A DNA stretch of 64,000 nucleotides from Granulicatella elegans (GCF_020735385.1 NZ_CP085953.1:1798001-1862000), one strand, 5' to 3'. Shown: positions 27,946 to 38,074, counted from the first letter of the stretch. Notes: a model not told the origin generated them from the letters alone. Translations and numbers: made by a program.

Positions 27946-28010
27946 AGACTTTTAGCAAGTAAACAGCAAAAACTGTCTACTTGCGTCCTTTGCTACTTTT
28001 AGAAAAGTCT
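27946..28010. repeat. Interspersed gene-end element, copy 4
   Basis: Outer arms AGACTTTT (27946-27953) and AAAAGTCT (28003-28010), then TAGCAA / TTGCTA and an inner CAG / CTG helix around a short loop. The 3' half carries CTACTTGCGTCCTTTGCTAC. It ends five bases before the trxA stop codon. Confidence 0.8.
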
Positions 28011-28015
28011 ATTTC

Positions 28016-28327
28016 CTATAAATATTGTTCTAACAATTCTTCTAATTGTTCTTTAGAATGGTAGCCAATAACTTTATTTACGACTTCTCCATCTTTCTTA
28101 ACAATTAAAGTTGGAATACTCATTACTCCAAATTGACGAGCAGTATTAGGACTTTCATCAACATCTACTTTTGCAAAAGTTACTTTATCTCCCAATTCTT
28201 CGTCTAATACATCGATAACTGGAGCTTGCATACGACATGGTCCACACCAAGGTGCCCAAAAGTCTACTAACACAACTCCTTCATTTGTTTTTTCTACAAA
28301 ATTGCTATCATTTAATGATTGTACCAT
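28016..28327 (-). CDS. trxA: Thioredoxin
   Basis: 103-residue disulfide reductase of the cytoplasm with the active site WAPWCGPCRM (Cys28 and Cys31), preceded by VLVDFW and followed by the cis-Pro loop MSIPTLIVKKDGE. Start at 28327 follows GGGTGA; two upstream codons were rejected because they precede this ribosome site. Its usual partner reductase is not in the window. It follows mutS2 by about 250 bases that hold an interspersed repeat. Confidence 0.97.
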   Translation of the reverse strand: MVQSLNDSNFVEKTNEGVVLVDFWAPWCGPCRMQAPVIDVLDEELGDKVTFAKVDVDESPNTARQFGVMSIPTLIVKKDGEVVNKVIGYHSKEQLEELLEQYL

Positions 28328-28479
28328 TAAAATCACCCTTTCTCTCACTTGTAAACATAGTATATCAAGCCTTATTCCATTTACAAAACATTCTGCTCAC
28401 GAAAAAATTCCACAGTAGTAAGAAGAATGAAACTAACATTTTTGCAGGGCCGCTTCTATCTTTTGGATACTAGTACTAG

Positions 28480-28567
28480 GGAAAATTGAGACCTTAGGCT
28501 CAATTTTTAGCCATGAGACTCGCTTTTACGAGGCTGCTGGCGTCCTTTGCTACATCAGAAAAGTCTA
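28480..28567. repeat. Interspersed gene-end element, copy 5 (with 5' accessory hairpin)
   Basis: Accessory hairpin AAAATTGAG / CTCAATTTT with loop ACCTTAGG, then the core AGCCA, TGAGA, CTCG, CGAG, GCTGC, TGGCGTCC and the 3' arm TCAGAAAAGTCTA. This copy is the closest to the family consensus. It ends eight bases before the mutS2 stop codon. A worn 5' outer arm may start near 28456. Confidence 0.85.
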
Positions 28568-28575
28568 ATTCTAAA

Positions 28576-30933
28576 CTATTTGAATAAAACTACAGTAGCC
28601 CCGTTTCCGCCCATATTCATTGGAGCAAATTCATAAGATGCCACACTACGATGTTTCTTTAGAGTCTTATGAACTCCTTGTTGAATCGCACCCGTTCCAC
28701 GACCATGAATAATCGTCACACGAGGATATCCAGCTAATAAAGCTGCATCTAAGAATAATTCTAAATCCTTAATAGCTTCTTCATAACGTTTCCCACGTAA
28801 ATCCAATTCCGTTGAAACATGACTCGAACGATGACTCTTCACAATAACTTGAGTTGGCTTACTTGGTTCTTCCTCAATACTAATCAAATCTTCAACAGGC
28901 AATTTCATCTTAATAATGCCCATTTGAACAACCCATTCTTGCTCGGAAATTTTTTCAACTAATGTTCCTCTTTGTCCAAAACTTGTAACTTCCACACTTT
29001 GTCCAGGACGCAATGATTTCTTAGCTTTTTCTCGTTTTAGTACTTTATTTTTCTTTAACGCTTGTTCGTGTTTCAAATCTGTTAAAGCTGTTTTCTTCTC
29101 AATTAATTCGTGTTCTTTTACAACTGTTTCCTTACTCTTCAATTGCATTGCACGAATATCTGACAAAATTTTTTCTGCATCTTCTTGACTTTGAGATACT
29201 AATTCATTGGCTTTTTCTTTTGCTTGTTCAATGAGTCGAGCTTTATTTTCTTTGAAGTTTTCTGTTTCAAGTTTTAATGCTTCTAATAATTGCGAACTTT
29301 CTTTTAATTGCTGTTGAATCACAGATTTTTCTTGGTCCACAATGCGACGTTTTCTTTCTAGATCAGAAATCATTTCATTCAATTCTTGACTTTCAACAGA
29401 AATAAATTGTCGTGCTTGTTCAATCACAACTTTTGGAAGTCCTAGTCTTGCCGAAATATCAAAGGCATTACTTCGTCCTGGAACTCCTAATAGAAATCGA
29501 TACGTTGGTTGAAGTGTATCACTATCAAACTCCATACTTGCATTAATCGTTCCTACTCGATTATATCCATAGACTTTCAATTCAGGATAGTGAGTTGTTG
29601 CAATCACATAACTTTGTTTTGTTCCAATATAATCTAAAATAGCAATGGCTAGTGAAGCTCCTTCTTGCGGGTCAGTTCCTGAACCAATTTCGTCCATTAA
29701 TACTAAACTTTTCTCATCAATTTTATGTAAAATTGAAACGATATTTGACATATGGGATGAAAATGTACTCAAGTTTTGTTCAATCGATTGTTCATCTCCA
29801 ATATCTGCAAAAATTTTCGTAAAGACGCCTACACGACTATCCGGTAGTGCTGGAATATATAATCCCATTTGTGCCATTAATTGGATAATCCCAATCGTTT
29901 TTAAAAGAATGGTTTTACCACCCGTATTCGGTCCAGTAATGACAATGGATTGATATTCTTGCCCTAAAATAATATCATTAGCGACTACTGATTTTGGTGA
30001 AATAAGCGGATGTCTTGCTTGCCAAATGGCAATATGGTTCTCTTCATCAATAATCGGCTCATTTGCTTTAATTTGTTTGGCATAGAGTGCTTTTGCATTT
30101 GCAATATCTAAACGAGATAATACATAGTGATTTTGTGTTAGTGAAGGTGTGTGAGGCATTAATTTTTCTGATAATTCCAGTAAAATACGCTCGACTTCTT
30201 TCTTCTCTTGTAATTGATAATCTCGTAATTTATTATTTAAGTTTACAATCGCTTGTGGTTCCATAAATAATGTTTGCCCTGTTGCACTTTGGTCATGAAC
30301 AATTCCTCCAAAAGTTGATTTGTATTCTGCTTTAACAGGAACAACATATCGATCATTACGAATTGTAATTAAAGAGTCTGTTAAATATTTTGCATATTTT
30401 CCAGTGACATATGTATTCAATTGTCCTTTAATTTCTTGTTCGGTTCTGGAAATTCCTTGTCGAATTCCTTTTAATGTGATGGAGGCATCATCTAATACAT
30501 ACCCATCTTCACGGATAGATAACTGTAATTGTTTGGAAATTTCTGGTAAACATTCTAATTTTTCTACTAATTGTGGCAATCGATCTAATGTAATCTCTTC
30601 TTCCTTCACTTTTTCAAAGAATGTAGCCACTTGATTTGTTGTTTGTAATACTTTTAAAATTTCGCTTAATTCTCTTCCATTTAATCCTGCTTCTACTTCT
30701 AATCGTTTAATAGATACACTAATATCGGCCAATTTAGGAATAGGGATTCCTTGTTTTAATCGTAACAGCGTCACTGCATCTCTTGTTTCTTCAATTTTAT
30801 TTCGAATTTTTTGAGCATTCGTTTCAATTGGTAATTGAAGTATCATTGTTTTTGCTTTTTGAGTATTGGCAAATTCTCTTACTGCATGACGAATTTTATG
30901 AAATTCTAAAATATCTTCAATTTTTTGATTCAT
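28576..30933 (-). CDS. mutS2: Endonuclease MutS2 (Smr-domain MutS paralogue)
   Basis: 785 residues. The coiled-coil core (lever and clamp) precedes the ABC-type ATPase with Walker A GPNTGGKT near residue 333, the signature region STFSSHMSNI and Walker B LVLMDEIGSGTDPQEG. A long coiled coil follows, and the C-terminal Smr nuclease domain has ELDLRGKRYEEA and IIHGRGTGAIQQGVH. MutS2 acts on branched DNA to limit recombination and, in Bacillus, splits collided ribosomes; it lacks the MutS mismatch-recognition domain. It forms an operon with cvpA and zapA upstream. Confidence 0.95.
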   Translation of the reverse strand: MNQKIEDILEFHKIRHAVREFANTQKAKTMILQLPIETNAQKIRNKIEETRDAVTLLRLKQGIPIPKLADISVSIKRLEVEAGLNGRELSEILKVLQTTNQVATFFEKVKEEEITLDRLPQLVEKLECLPEISKQLQLSIREDGYVLDDASITLKGIRQGISRTEQEIKGQLNTYVTGKYAKYLTDSLITIRNDRYVVPVKAEYKSTFGGIVHDQSATGQTLFMEPQAIVNLNNKLRDYQLQEKKEVERILLELSEKLMPHTPSLTQNHYVLSRLDIANAKALYAKQIKANEPIIDEENHIAIWQARHPLISPKSVVANDIILGQEYQSIVITGPNTGGKTILLKTIGIIQLMAQMGLYIPALPDSRVGVFTKIFADIGDEQSIEQNLSTFSSHMSNIVSILHKIDEKSLVLMDEIGSGTDPQEGASLAIAILDYIGTKQSYVIATTHYPELKVYGYNRVGTINASMEFDSDTLQPTYRFLLGVPGRSNAFDISARLGLPKVVIEQARQFISVESQELNEMISDLERKRRIVDQEKSVIQQQLKESSQLLEALKLETENFKENKARLIEQAKEKANELVSQSQEDAEKILSDIRAMQLKSKETVVKEHELIEKKTALTDLKHEQALKKNKVLKREKAKKSLRPGQSVEVTSFGQRGTLVEKISEQEWVVQMGIIKMKLPVEDLISIEEEPSKPTQVIVKSHRSSHVSTELDLRGKRYEEAIKDLELFLDAALLAGYPRVTIIHGRGTGAIQQGVHKTLKKHRSVASYEFAPMNMGGNGATVVLFK

Positions 30934-31032
30934 GCTTTCTCCTCCTTTAGACAGAAAAAAAGTGAAAAATAAAATTATTTTCCACTCTTATAGATTCTAC
31001 TATTTTTCATTGAATGGATTTCTAATCATAGA

Positions 31033-31569
31033 TTATGAAAATAACCACATTTTAACAATTCCTGAGAATAATGGAGTATTAGTCACAATCCAATTTGCTA
31101 GAGTATGTCCTTCAAAAATCTTTTGTACTGAATCTGTAGGAATCATCGCTACTAAATATAATACAAAGAAAATGGCTACATAGTGGAAAACAAATCCTAA
31201 AATCGCTCCTCCTAATGTATTAAATTGCTTTAAAATTGGTAATTTCTTCATTTCTTTAATCACAGTTGTAATCAAACGAACGATTGCCCAGTTCACAACC
31301 ATAATGATAATAAATGAAAATAAGTAATAAAATGATTGGTCCATTCCTAATGCTTGACCTTCAGAAAAAATCGCTAAATGCGTTCCAGGAATATAAGATG
31401 GGAAAGGGACATACATTTCTATCATTTTAGAAAATGCACGATAACCCAATATAGCAATAAAAGTAGAAATAATATAACCAACAAAATGAATTAATTGTAA
31501 AGCTAATCCTCTTCTAGCACCTGTATAAATTCCTAATAATAAAAATAATAAAATGCCAATTGTTACCAT
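31033..31569 (-). CDS. CvpA-family membrane protein
   Basis: 178 residues with four predicted membrane helices; the opening VTIGILLFLLLGIYTGARRGLALQLIHFVGYIIS carries the Gly-Ala-Arg-Arg-Gly turn typical of the CvpA family (named for colicin V production; also linked to envelope stress). Start at 31569, eight bases after the zapA stop, has TAGGTG upstream. The conserved zapA-cvpA-mutS2 order supports the call. Confidence 0.88.
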   Translation of the reverse strand: MVTIGILLFLLLGIYTGARRGLALQLIHFVGYIISTFIAILGYRAFSKMIEMYVPFPSYIPGTHLAIFSEGQALGMDQSFYYLFSFIIIMVVNWAIVRLITTVIKEMKKLPILKQFNTLGGAILGFVFHYVAIFFVLYLVAMIPTDSVQKIFEGHTLANWIVTNTPLFSGIVKMWLFS

Positions 31570-31576
31570 CGAGCAC

Positions 31577-31936
31577 CTACTTTCTCCATAAATCTTCTTG
31601 TTCTGCAAATTGTTTTTCAAATTCTTCCTTACGTTCTAGAGCAATACTTTGACGTTTACTTCCTCTTTGATGGGGAACATTTTTCTTCAATTGTTGATTT
31701 TCTTCTTCTAACCTCATTAATTGTTCTTGTTTTTCTAATTGTACACTCACTGCATTAATCGCTAGTAAAATGGCTTTTTCTTCATTAGAACATTCTTTAG
31801 CAACTTCACTGAGTTCATTCCACTGTTCATTTAATAATTTAATAACGCTATGCATATGCTGATGAGATTTTGTACCTAAAATGGTATACGTCTTTCCAGC
31901 AATATTTGCACGATAACGCTGTTTCTTTTGAGACAC
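31577..31936 (-). CDS. zapA: Cell division protein ZapA
   Basis: 119 residues that bundle FtsZ filaments. The start QKKQRYRANIAGKTYTILG matches Firmicute ZapA, followed by a helical middle and a coiled coil (LEKQEQLMRLEEENQQLKK). Start choice: the ATG at 31963 directly follows the -10 box and lies before the predicted transcript start; the ATG at 31945 has no room for its ribosome site; the GTG at 31936 has GAAAGG nine bases upstream and gives the usual N-terminus. It heads the zapA-cvpA-mutS2 operon. Confidence 0.82.
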   Translation of the reverse strand: MSQKKQRYRANIAGKTYTILGTKSHQHMHSVIKLLNEQWNELSEVAKECSNEEKAILLAINAVSVQLEKQEQLMRLEEENQQLKKNVPHQRGSKRQSIALERKEEFEKQFAEQEDLWRK

Positions 31937-31963
31937 AACTTTCATCCTTTCATTCGTTACCAT

Positions 31964-31993
31964 ATTATGTTAAGTTTACCATTTTTCAGACAA
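31964..31993 (-). promoter_or_regulatory. Promoter of zapA-cvpA-mutS2
   Basis: Minus strand -35 TTGTCT (31988-31993), 18-base spacer, -10 CATAAT (31964-31969), directly downstream of the ezrA terminator. Confidence 0.5.
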
Positions 31994-32021
31994 AAAAAGA
32001 AGCCGTGAGGCTTCTTTTTTG
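31992..32021. terminator. Terminator of ezrA
   Basis: Stem AAAGAAGCC / GGCTTCTTT closed by GTGA, flanked by A and T runs; it starts at the ezrA stop. Confidence 0.88.
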
Positions 32022-32023
32022 TT

Positions 32024-33745
32024 TTAGAAGAATAAATTATTATTTTTTTCTGATTGATAATTATCACGTACACGTTGTGCAGAACCAGGATCCACTTGAT
32101 TCAATGCTTTTTCAATAATCTCTAATGATTCAGCATAGCGATAGAAATGATTGAATTGTTCTAAAGCTTGTTGAATAGCTATATCCATTTCAGGATGTTC
32201 TAAACGGTAACGATTCGCTTGTTGAATCATATATTCTGTTAATTGAGCATTATCCACTATTTCTTCAGTCATAATATCTAATTTTTCAACATCATCTTCA
32301 ATTGTTTGATTTAATCCTGTAATTTCAATCATATCTAATTTTACACGATTCATTAATTGAGATAATTGTTCAATACGAGAACTTGTTGCAAAGAATAATT
32401 CTAAATATTCTTTTGGTAATCCTGGTAAATGATATTTTTCAATTGTACGTTTCATATTACGTAAATCTAATTCAAATACATCTAAACCATCACGAATGCT
32501 CTTTTCTTGTTGACTTAAATCTGTCAATGTATTCACTAATGCTAATTGATTTTCATCAATTTCTTTCAATGTATTTAATACAATTTCATAATGTTCTTTC
32601 ACAATAGAATAAGGAACTTGTTGATTTTGTAATGCTTTACTATAGTATGCAACAGCCTCTTGTTCTTTTTCTAATTGTTTTGCAAAATCTTGTACACGAT
32701 TAAATTCATTATTCGCTAATACAAAGTTTTGAGATACACGATCTACTTCAACATTTACATAACGGTTACTTTGTAATACTTGATTTAATTTTCTTTCTAC
32801 TTGAGCACGATTTCTCTTCACGAATACTTTTGCTTCATATTCAGTTTCCATTACTAAATATAATTGATCAATTTCTCGTGCTACTTTATCCAATTGTTGA
32901 CGAGCTTCTCCTAATTCAGTTGCCTTAATATGTTCTCTTGCAACAGCAATAATTTCTTCAATTTTTTGAATTTCAGTTGGAATAGAAATTTTAGGGAACT
33001 GATAATGTTCTTCCACCATTTTTTGATAGCCTTCTTTTAAGTCGGCTACTTGATCTTCATATTCTTCTTCGATTTCTTTTAAGTATTTAGGCACTTCTTC
33101 TACAATTTGTTCAAAATCTTGCATTTCAGTTTCGATTCGGCCTAATACTTCTTTAGCTTCTAAGTGGTCACATTCATTTGTTAAAGTATTAAATTTTGTA
33201 AAATCTAATTCTAAATAAGATAACCGTTTTTCTAATGACTCTAACGCTTCACCAAATGAAAAACTATGAGCTAATAAATCTTTACGCATACTTGCATAAC
33301 GTTCTTGTAACACTTCTAATTCTTCACGGTTTTTCTTGTCGCTATCTAATAATTTTTGTAATGCTGTGTAAATTTTATCGACTTCTGCTTTTGTTTCCTC
33401 AATTAATTGACTAGCCTGATTAGAAATTTGAGCGCCTTTTACAAAATTTAAACGTTGTGTATATTGTTCTGCACTCACTAATGAAGCTTCAATTTCTGGG
33501 AAACGGAAACGAGTGATTGTTTGCCAAGTTGCTTGCCAAGTTTCATACGTACGTTTTGTTTGACCTGTTAAATTCAGACTTTTTAACGTAAATAAAATAT
33601 CTGCAATTGGAACGGTCATTAATTTTTGTTTTTTTACTCCTAATTCTTCGATAACTTTACTTTGTTTTTGACTTAAGTAATGTGCTACTCCATAACCAAT
33701 GGCCCCTAACACCACGATTATAAGTAAGAAATATAAAAATCCCAT
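32024..33745 (-). CDS. ezrA: Septation ring regulator EzrA
   Basis: 573 residues: one N-terminal membrane helix (FLYFLLIIVVLGAIGYGVAHYL) followed by a cytoplasmic, spectrin-like all-helical rod made of coiled-coil repeats. EzrA restricts FtsZ ring assembly to midcell and links division to wall synthesis in Gram-positive bacteria. Length and topology fit the family (about 560-575). It has its own terminator and lies next to zapA, so two FtsZ modulators are neighbours here. A 157-base gap separates it from pepV. Confidence 0.93.
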   Translation of the reverse strand: MGFLYFLLIIVVLGAIGYGVAHYLSQKQSKVIEELGVKKQKLMTVPIADILFTLKSLNLTGQTKRTYETWQATWQTITRFRFPEIEASLVSAEQYTQRLNFVKGAQISNQASQLIEETKAEVDKIYTALQKLLDSDKKNREELEVLQERYASMRKDLLAHSFSFGEALESLEKRLSYLELDFTKFNTLTNECDHLEAKEVLGRIETEMQDFEQIVEEVPKYLKEIEEEYEDQVADLKEGYQKMVEEHYQFPKISIPTEIQKIEEIIAVAREHIKATELGEARQQLDKVAREIDQLYLVMETEYEAKVFVKRNRAQVERKLNQVLQSNRYVNVEVDRVSQNFVLANNEFNRVQDFAKQLEKEQEAVAYYSKALQNQQVPYSIVKEHYEIVLNTLKEIDENQLALVNTLTDLSQQEKSIRDGLDVFELDLRNMKRTIEKYHLPGLPKEYLELFFATSSRIEQLSQLMNRVKLDMIEITGLNQTIEDDVEKLDIMTEEIVDNAQLTEYMIQQANRYRLEHPEMDIAIQQALEQFNHFYRYAESLEIIEKALNQVDPGSAQRVRDNYQSEKNNNLFF

Positions 33746-33902
33746 ATCTCTTCCTCCAAATTTATTTATCTACATATTCATTTACATACAGGATTAGTAT
33801 ATCACGTTTGTATACTCTATAGCAAAAATTTTTTCGAAAAAAAGAACCAAAATCCGCAATTTATAGCGAATATTTAGTCCTTTAGAAAGTTTCTTTAATT
33901 TC

Positions 33903-35312
33903 TTATTTGATTAATTCATAAATTGCTTCAGCATAAATTGCTGTTGAACGGAATAAATCATCTAATGCAAAGAATTCATTTGCTTGGTGCATTGTATCAA
34001 TTGAATCTGGGAATAAAGCTCCATACGCTACTCCACGTTCAAAAATACGTCCATAAGTTCCTCCACCGATGGATTGTTCATGCGCTGGAAGTCCTGTTTG
34101 TTTTGCATATACCTCTAATAATGTTGCTACCAATGGATCTTCTGGTGAAACATAGTGAGGCACTTGAGATTTACCAGCAGAAACCGTTAATCCATAATTA
34201 GAAGATACTTCATCTGCTTTTGCTTGTAATGTTTGTGCATCAATCCCACGTGGGTAACGGAAGTTAACTACTAATTTTCCTCCTACTTCAGGAGTGAATG
34301 TTAAAATACCTGCATTGGCAGTTAATGGTCCCATTACTGAATCTTCAAATGCTACATTTAATTTTGCACCATCTGTATCTAAGTGAAGGACATCTGCAGC
34401 AAATGATAAGAAATTTTTCGCTTGCCCTGCAAAATCATATTGATTTAAGAATACTGCTAAATAAGTTGCTGCATTAATTCCTGCATGAGGTGTTGAACCA
34501 TGAGCCGATTTACCAACTACATCTAATACCACTACCTCTTCTTGAACTTTAGCTGTTCCTTCTACTGGATTTTCAGCAATATAAGCGTCAAACGCTGCTA
34601 CAAACTCTGAAGAATTTGGAACGACTACTTCTGCATGAGCATCTTGAGGTACCATATTTTCTCTTAAGCCAGAATGGAAGTTTTTCAATTGGAATTGTCC
34701 ACTACTTTCTCCTGCAGCTAACTCAAAATGTAGCGATAAAATTCCTTTTTCTCCGTTAATAATTGGGAATTCAGCATCTGGTGAAAAACCAAAATCTGGC
34801 ATTTCTTCTGTTTGGAAGTAACGATCCATACATTTCCAACCAGATTCTTCATCTGTACCAATAATGAAACGAACACGTTTTGAAACTGGTAAGCCTAATT
34901 CTTTTATGATTTTTAATGCATAATAAGCTGCCATACTTGGCCCTTTATCATCACTTGAACCACGAGCATAAATACGGTCATTGATAATTTGTGGTTCAAA
35001 AGGATCTGTTTCCCAACCTGTTCCAACAGGAACAACGTCTACATGTCCTAAAACACCTAATGTTTCTTTATAATCAGGATTTGGAGCAAATTCAATATGA
35101 CCTGCTAAATTTCCAACCATTTTTGTTGTAAATCCATCACGTTCCCCAATGGCTAAAAAGGCTTCTAAAGCTTTTTTAGGACCAGGACCTACCGGTTCAT
35201 CCTCACTTGCTTTTGAATCATCACGTACACTATCAATACGTAATAAGTCAAATAAATCTTTTAATAAGTCTTCTTTACGACTTTCAACTTCTTTTTTCCA
35301 ATCAATTGTCAT
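33903..35312 (-). CDS. pepV: Beta-Ala-Xaa dipeptidase PepV (M20 family)
   Basis: Cytoplasmic zinc dipeptidase with broad substrate range, used in peptide nutrition by lactic bacteria. 469 residues. Metal and catalytic motifs: GVLGHVDVVPVG, ARGSSDDKGPSMAAYYAL, GTDEESGWKCMDRYF and a late IGGGTYGRIF. The inserted lid/dimerisation domain lies at about 185-380. A full-length start at 35312 with GAGCG nearby fits the family. Single gene. Confidence 0.95.
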   Translation of the reverse strand: MTIDWKKEVESRKEDLLKDLFDLLRIDSVRDDSKASEDEPVGPGPKKALEAFLAIGERDGFTTKMVGNLAGHIEFAPNPDYKETLGVLGHVDVVPVGTGWETDPFEPQIINDRIYARGSSDDKGPSMAAYYALKIIKELGLPVSKRVRFIIGTDEESGWKCMDRYFQTEEMPDFGFSPDAEFPIINGEKGILSLHFELAAGESSGQFQLKNFHSGLRENMVPQDAHAEVVVPNSSEFVAAFDAYIAENPVEGTAKVQEEVVVLDVVGKSAHGSTPHAGINAATYLAVFLNQYDFAGQAKNFLSFAADVLHLDTDGAKLNVAFEDSVMGPLTANAGILTFTPEVGGKLVVNFRYPRGIDAQTLQAKADEVSSNYGLTVSAGKSQVPHYVSPEDPLVATLLEVYAKQTGLPAHEQSIGGGTYGRIFERGVAYGALFPDSIDTMHQANEFFALDDLFRSTAIYAEAIYELIK

Positions 35313-35427
35313 ATTATCGCTCCTTTACGAAATTCATTAGGTTTATCTTATCATTTTTCCATATATTTTGCTAGAAGAGATAACTAAAAAAGGAATAAGA
35401 AACATTCATTTCTCACTCCTCTATTGA

Positions 35428-36159
35428 TTATAATTCTACATTAAACATTTTTAAGGCTTCTAATTCTGAATCATTTAAACGACGAAAATCTCCAAGTTTT
35501 AAGGATTCATCTAAGTGTAATGGCCCCATACTGATTCGTTGTAAATCTACTACCGTTTTACCGCATGCTTTCACCATACGTTTCACTTGATGAAATTTAC
35601 CTTCTTTTATCTTAATTTGGACCAGTGACATTGGATGACTATCATCCACGGAAAGAATCTCTAAATGAGCCGGCATACATTCATAACCATCATCCAATGT
35701 AATTCCCTTTTCAAAAGATACTTGATCTTCACCTGTCATGACCCCCTCGATTTTAGCAACATAGGTTTTTTCAACATGTTTTTTAGGGGATAACATCGCA
35801 TGACTCAAAGATCCATTATTCGTTAATAATAGAAATCCATGCGTATCAATATCGAGTCGTCCTACCGGAAAAACTCCACGTTTCTGTGCTAATTCACCAA
35901 TTAAGTCCAACACGGTTGCATGTTTCGTATCCTCTGTTGCTGATATAACCCCTTTTGGCTTATTCATCACATAGTACAAATATTTCTCATAATACACTCG
36001 TTCATCATCTAAATAGATTTCATCTAGTTTCTCATCAATTTGTACCTTACCATTCGTTACAATTTCTTGATTTTTTCGAACTCGCTTTTGTTTTAAAATT
36101 ACTTTTACTTGGGAACGTGTTGCTACTCCAGAATCTGATAAAAACTTATCTAGTCTCAC
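35428..36159 (-). CDS. rsuA: 16S rRNA pseudouridine synthase, RsuA family
   Basis: 243 residues: N-terminal S4 RNA-binding domain (MRLDKFLSDSGVATRSQVK), then the pseudouridine synthase core with MNKPKGVISAT, the catalytic Asp in VGRLDIDTHGFLLLTNNG, and the C-terminal EGKFHQVKRM. It modifies 16S rRNA (U516 in E. coli). It lies five bases after the flippase gene, so both are co-transcribed, as commonly seen in lactic bacteria. Confidence 0.93.
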   Translation of the reverse strand: MRLDKFLSDSGVATRSQVKVILKQKRVRKNQEIVTNGKVQIDEKLDEIYLDDERVYYEKYLYYVMNKPKGVISATEDTKHATVLDLIGELAQKRGVFPVGRLDIDTHGFLLLTNNGSLSHAMLSPKKHVEKTYVAKIEGVMTGEDQVSFEKGITLDDGYECMPAHLEILSVDDSHPMSLVQIKIKEGKFHQVKRMVKACGKTVVDLQRISMGPLHLDESLKLGDFRRLNDSELEALKMFNVEL

Positions 36160-36164
36160 TGAAC

Positions 36165-37841
36165 TTACTCCTTCATTTTTAGTTTTCTACGAATCGCAAC
36201 CATTCTTTGCCCTAATAATTCGTCTGCTAATCTTGTATACAAGCTCATCACTGCATAAGCAATCGCTCCAACAAAACCAACAATCACAACAGAAATCATC
36301 GCCATTAATTTTCCATCAATGTTAATGATTTGTTTTAATCCTACCAAAGTTAAGGAACTGACAATCATCATAACCAATGAAATTCCCACTACTTTAGCTA
36401 ATTGAATAGCGACTTTTTTAAGATTAAATAAGGTCTGATAATATAAATGATACCCCATATAAATAGTTGCTAAAATAAACCCAAGACTTGTCGCCCATAA
36501 TGGCCCTGCACCTTCAAAGAAATAAATCATCATCGGTTGCCATAACATTTTTACTACTAAAGCAATCACTAAAGCTTTAATCGCAACCATATGTTGCTGC
36601 ATGGATTGTTGAATCGAAGTAAAGACTGTAAAAGCTCCCATAAAAATACATAATACACAGGAAATCATTAATAAATACGTTCCATCTTTACTTGGAGAAT
36701 AAAACACATTGTAAATTGGCTCTGCTACAACTGCCATCCCAACAGAAGCTGGAATCATAATAAAGGAATATAAACCAATATTTTCCTCGATCACATTTTT
36801 CACTTCTACATGATTTTTCACGGAATAATGAGAAGCTAATAATGGTAATGCCGCTGTTGAAATACTAATGGCAAGAGATAAAATAATCATAATAATTTTA
36901 TTGGCATTAAATCCAAAAATCGTTAATAATTCTTTACTTTGTTCAAAATTCAAATGAGTAAATGTCATCGCTAGTGGTTGGAAAGTTTCTTGATCTAAAA
37001 TACTAATTAACTGTATGCTTGAAGTCACAATGACAAATGGTAATGCTTCACGAATCACTTCAAATACAATACGACCAAAACTCATATTACGAGCAGGACG
37101 CCCTTCACTCATTAATTGCTTCATGCCAGGAATATCTTTCCACATTTTATACCCTAAATAGATAAATGCGACAACTGCCCCCACAAATGCAGCAAACGTT
37201 GAATGCGCTACTGCAACTGCATAACTACCACCGAATAACTTCATAACGATGAACGTTAAGAGTAACATATAAATAATACGCACAATTTGTTCCCATAATT
37301 GAGATTTAGCAGAAGGTGCCATATCACTATACCCTTGATAATACCCTCTTAATAAACTTAATGGTGGAATAATTACCACTGCTGGAACAAGCGAACGAAT
37401 GACCATGATACTATCTTGAATTTCTTGAGCGGAACCACCTTTTGCAAAATAAGGAGCTGTTACAAACATGACAATTGCACTGACAATCCCTGTTGCGGTC
37501 ATAAATAACATTCCGCCTTTGAAAATATTCCAACTTGTCTCGTAATCTTTTCTTGATTGATTATCCGCCACAATTTTTGAAATGGCTACTGGAATTCCAG
37601 CCGTTGAAATTTGTAATACTAATGCATAAATATTGTATGCAATGAAATATAAAAAGTTGGCATCATCTCGTTGAGTAGCAAACATTGCTCCCCATGGAAT
37701 GATGTATAATGCTCCTAATAATCTGGAAACCATACTACCTATTGTTAGCCAGGAAGAACCTTCTAATAGTATTTCTTTTGAATCTCTTTGCATACGGATT
37801 TTATCACTTAATCCAATTGATTTTTTACTGTTCCGTATCAT
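36165..37841 (-). CDS. MATE/MOP-type polysaccharide or lipid II flippase (SpoVB/MurJ-like)
   Basis: 558 residues with about 14 predicted membrane helices. The start LLEGSSWLTIGSMVSRLLGALYIIPW and ATAGIP-like motif (STAGIPVAISKIVADNQ) mark the polysaccharide_synt/SpoVB group of the MOP superfamily. Members flip lipid-linked wall precursors; some Firmicute homologues (YtgP) are functional MurJ. Substrate here is not proven. A longer basic N-terminus of ~25 residues precedes the first helix. AGTAGGAT precedes the ATG. Confidence 0.88.
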   Translation of the reverse strand: MIRNSKKSIGLSDKIRMQRDSKEILLEGSSWLTIGSMVSRLLGALYIIPWGAMFATQRDDANFLYFIAYNIYALVLQISTAGIPVAISKIVADNQSRKDYETSWNIFKGGMLFMTATGIVSAIVMFVTAPYFAKGGSAQEIQDSIMVIRSLVPAVVIIPPLSLLRGYYQGYSDMAPSAKSQLWEQIVRIIYMLLLTFIVMKLFGGSYAVAVAHSTFAAFVGAVVAFIYLGYKMWKDIPGMKQLMSEGRPARNMSFGRIVFEVIREALPFVIVTSSIQLISILDQETFQPLAMTFTHLNFEQSKELLTIFGFNANKIIMIILSLAISISTAALPLLASHYSVKNHVEVKNVIEENIGLYSFIMIPASVGMAVVAEPIYNVFYSPSKDGTYLLMISCVLCIFMGAFTVFTSIQQSMQQHMVAIKALVIALVVKMLWQPMMIYFFEGAGPLWATSLGFILATIYMGYHLYYQTLFNLKKVAIQLAKVVGISLVMMIVSSLTLVGLKQIINIDGKLMAMISVVIVGFVGAIAYAVMSLYTRLADELLGQRMVAIRRKLKMKE

Positions 37842-37917
37842 AATATCCTACTTTCATGAAAACTTTTTCTCCCCTAAGCGTACAATATTTTTCAAGCATT
37901 GTAAAATAAAAAATAAA

Positions 37918-37953
37918 ATGACTGTTTTAGATTTTTTCTACTAAAACAGTCAC
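37918..37953. terminator. Terminator hairpin downstream of liaR
   Basis: Stem GACTGTTTTAG / CTAAAACAGTC with a T-rich loop, followed by a T-rich run on the minus strand; ends the liaFSR transcript after the repeat at 37998. Confidence 0.75.
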
Positions 37954-37997
37954 CCCTTCTCTTTGACATTCTGTAATGTATACATGGAAAACCACAA

Positions 37998-38067
37998 AGA
38001 CTTTTCATAGTAGTTTAGGCATGAGACCGTAGGGCTGCTGACGTCCATTATCACTATAGAAAAGTCA
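37998..38067. repeat. Interspersed gene-end element, copy 6
   Basis: Outer arms AGACTTTTC (37998-38006) and GAAAAGTC (38059-38066), then ATAGT / ACTAT, and the core GCATGAGACC with GGGCTGCTGACGTCC. The apical helix is reduced to CC/GG. It ends eight bases before the liaR stop codon. Confidence 0.8.
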
Positions 38068-38074
38068 TTTTAAA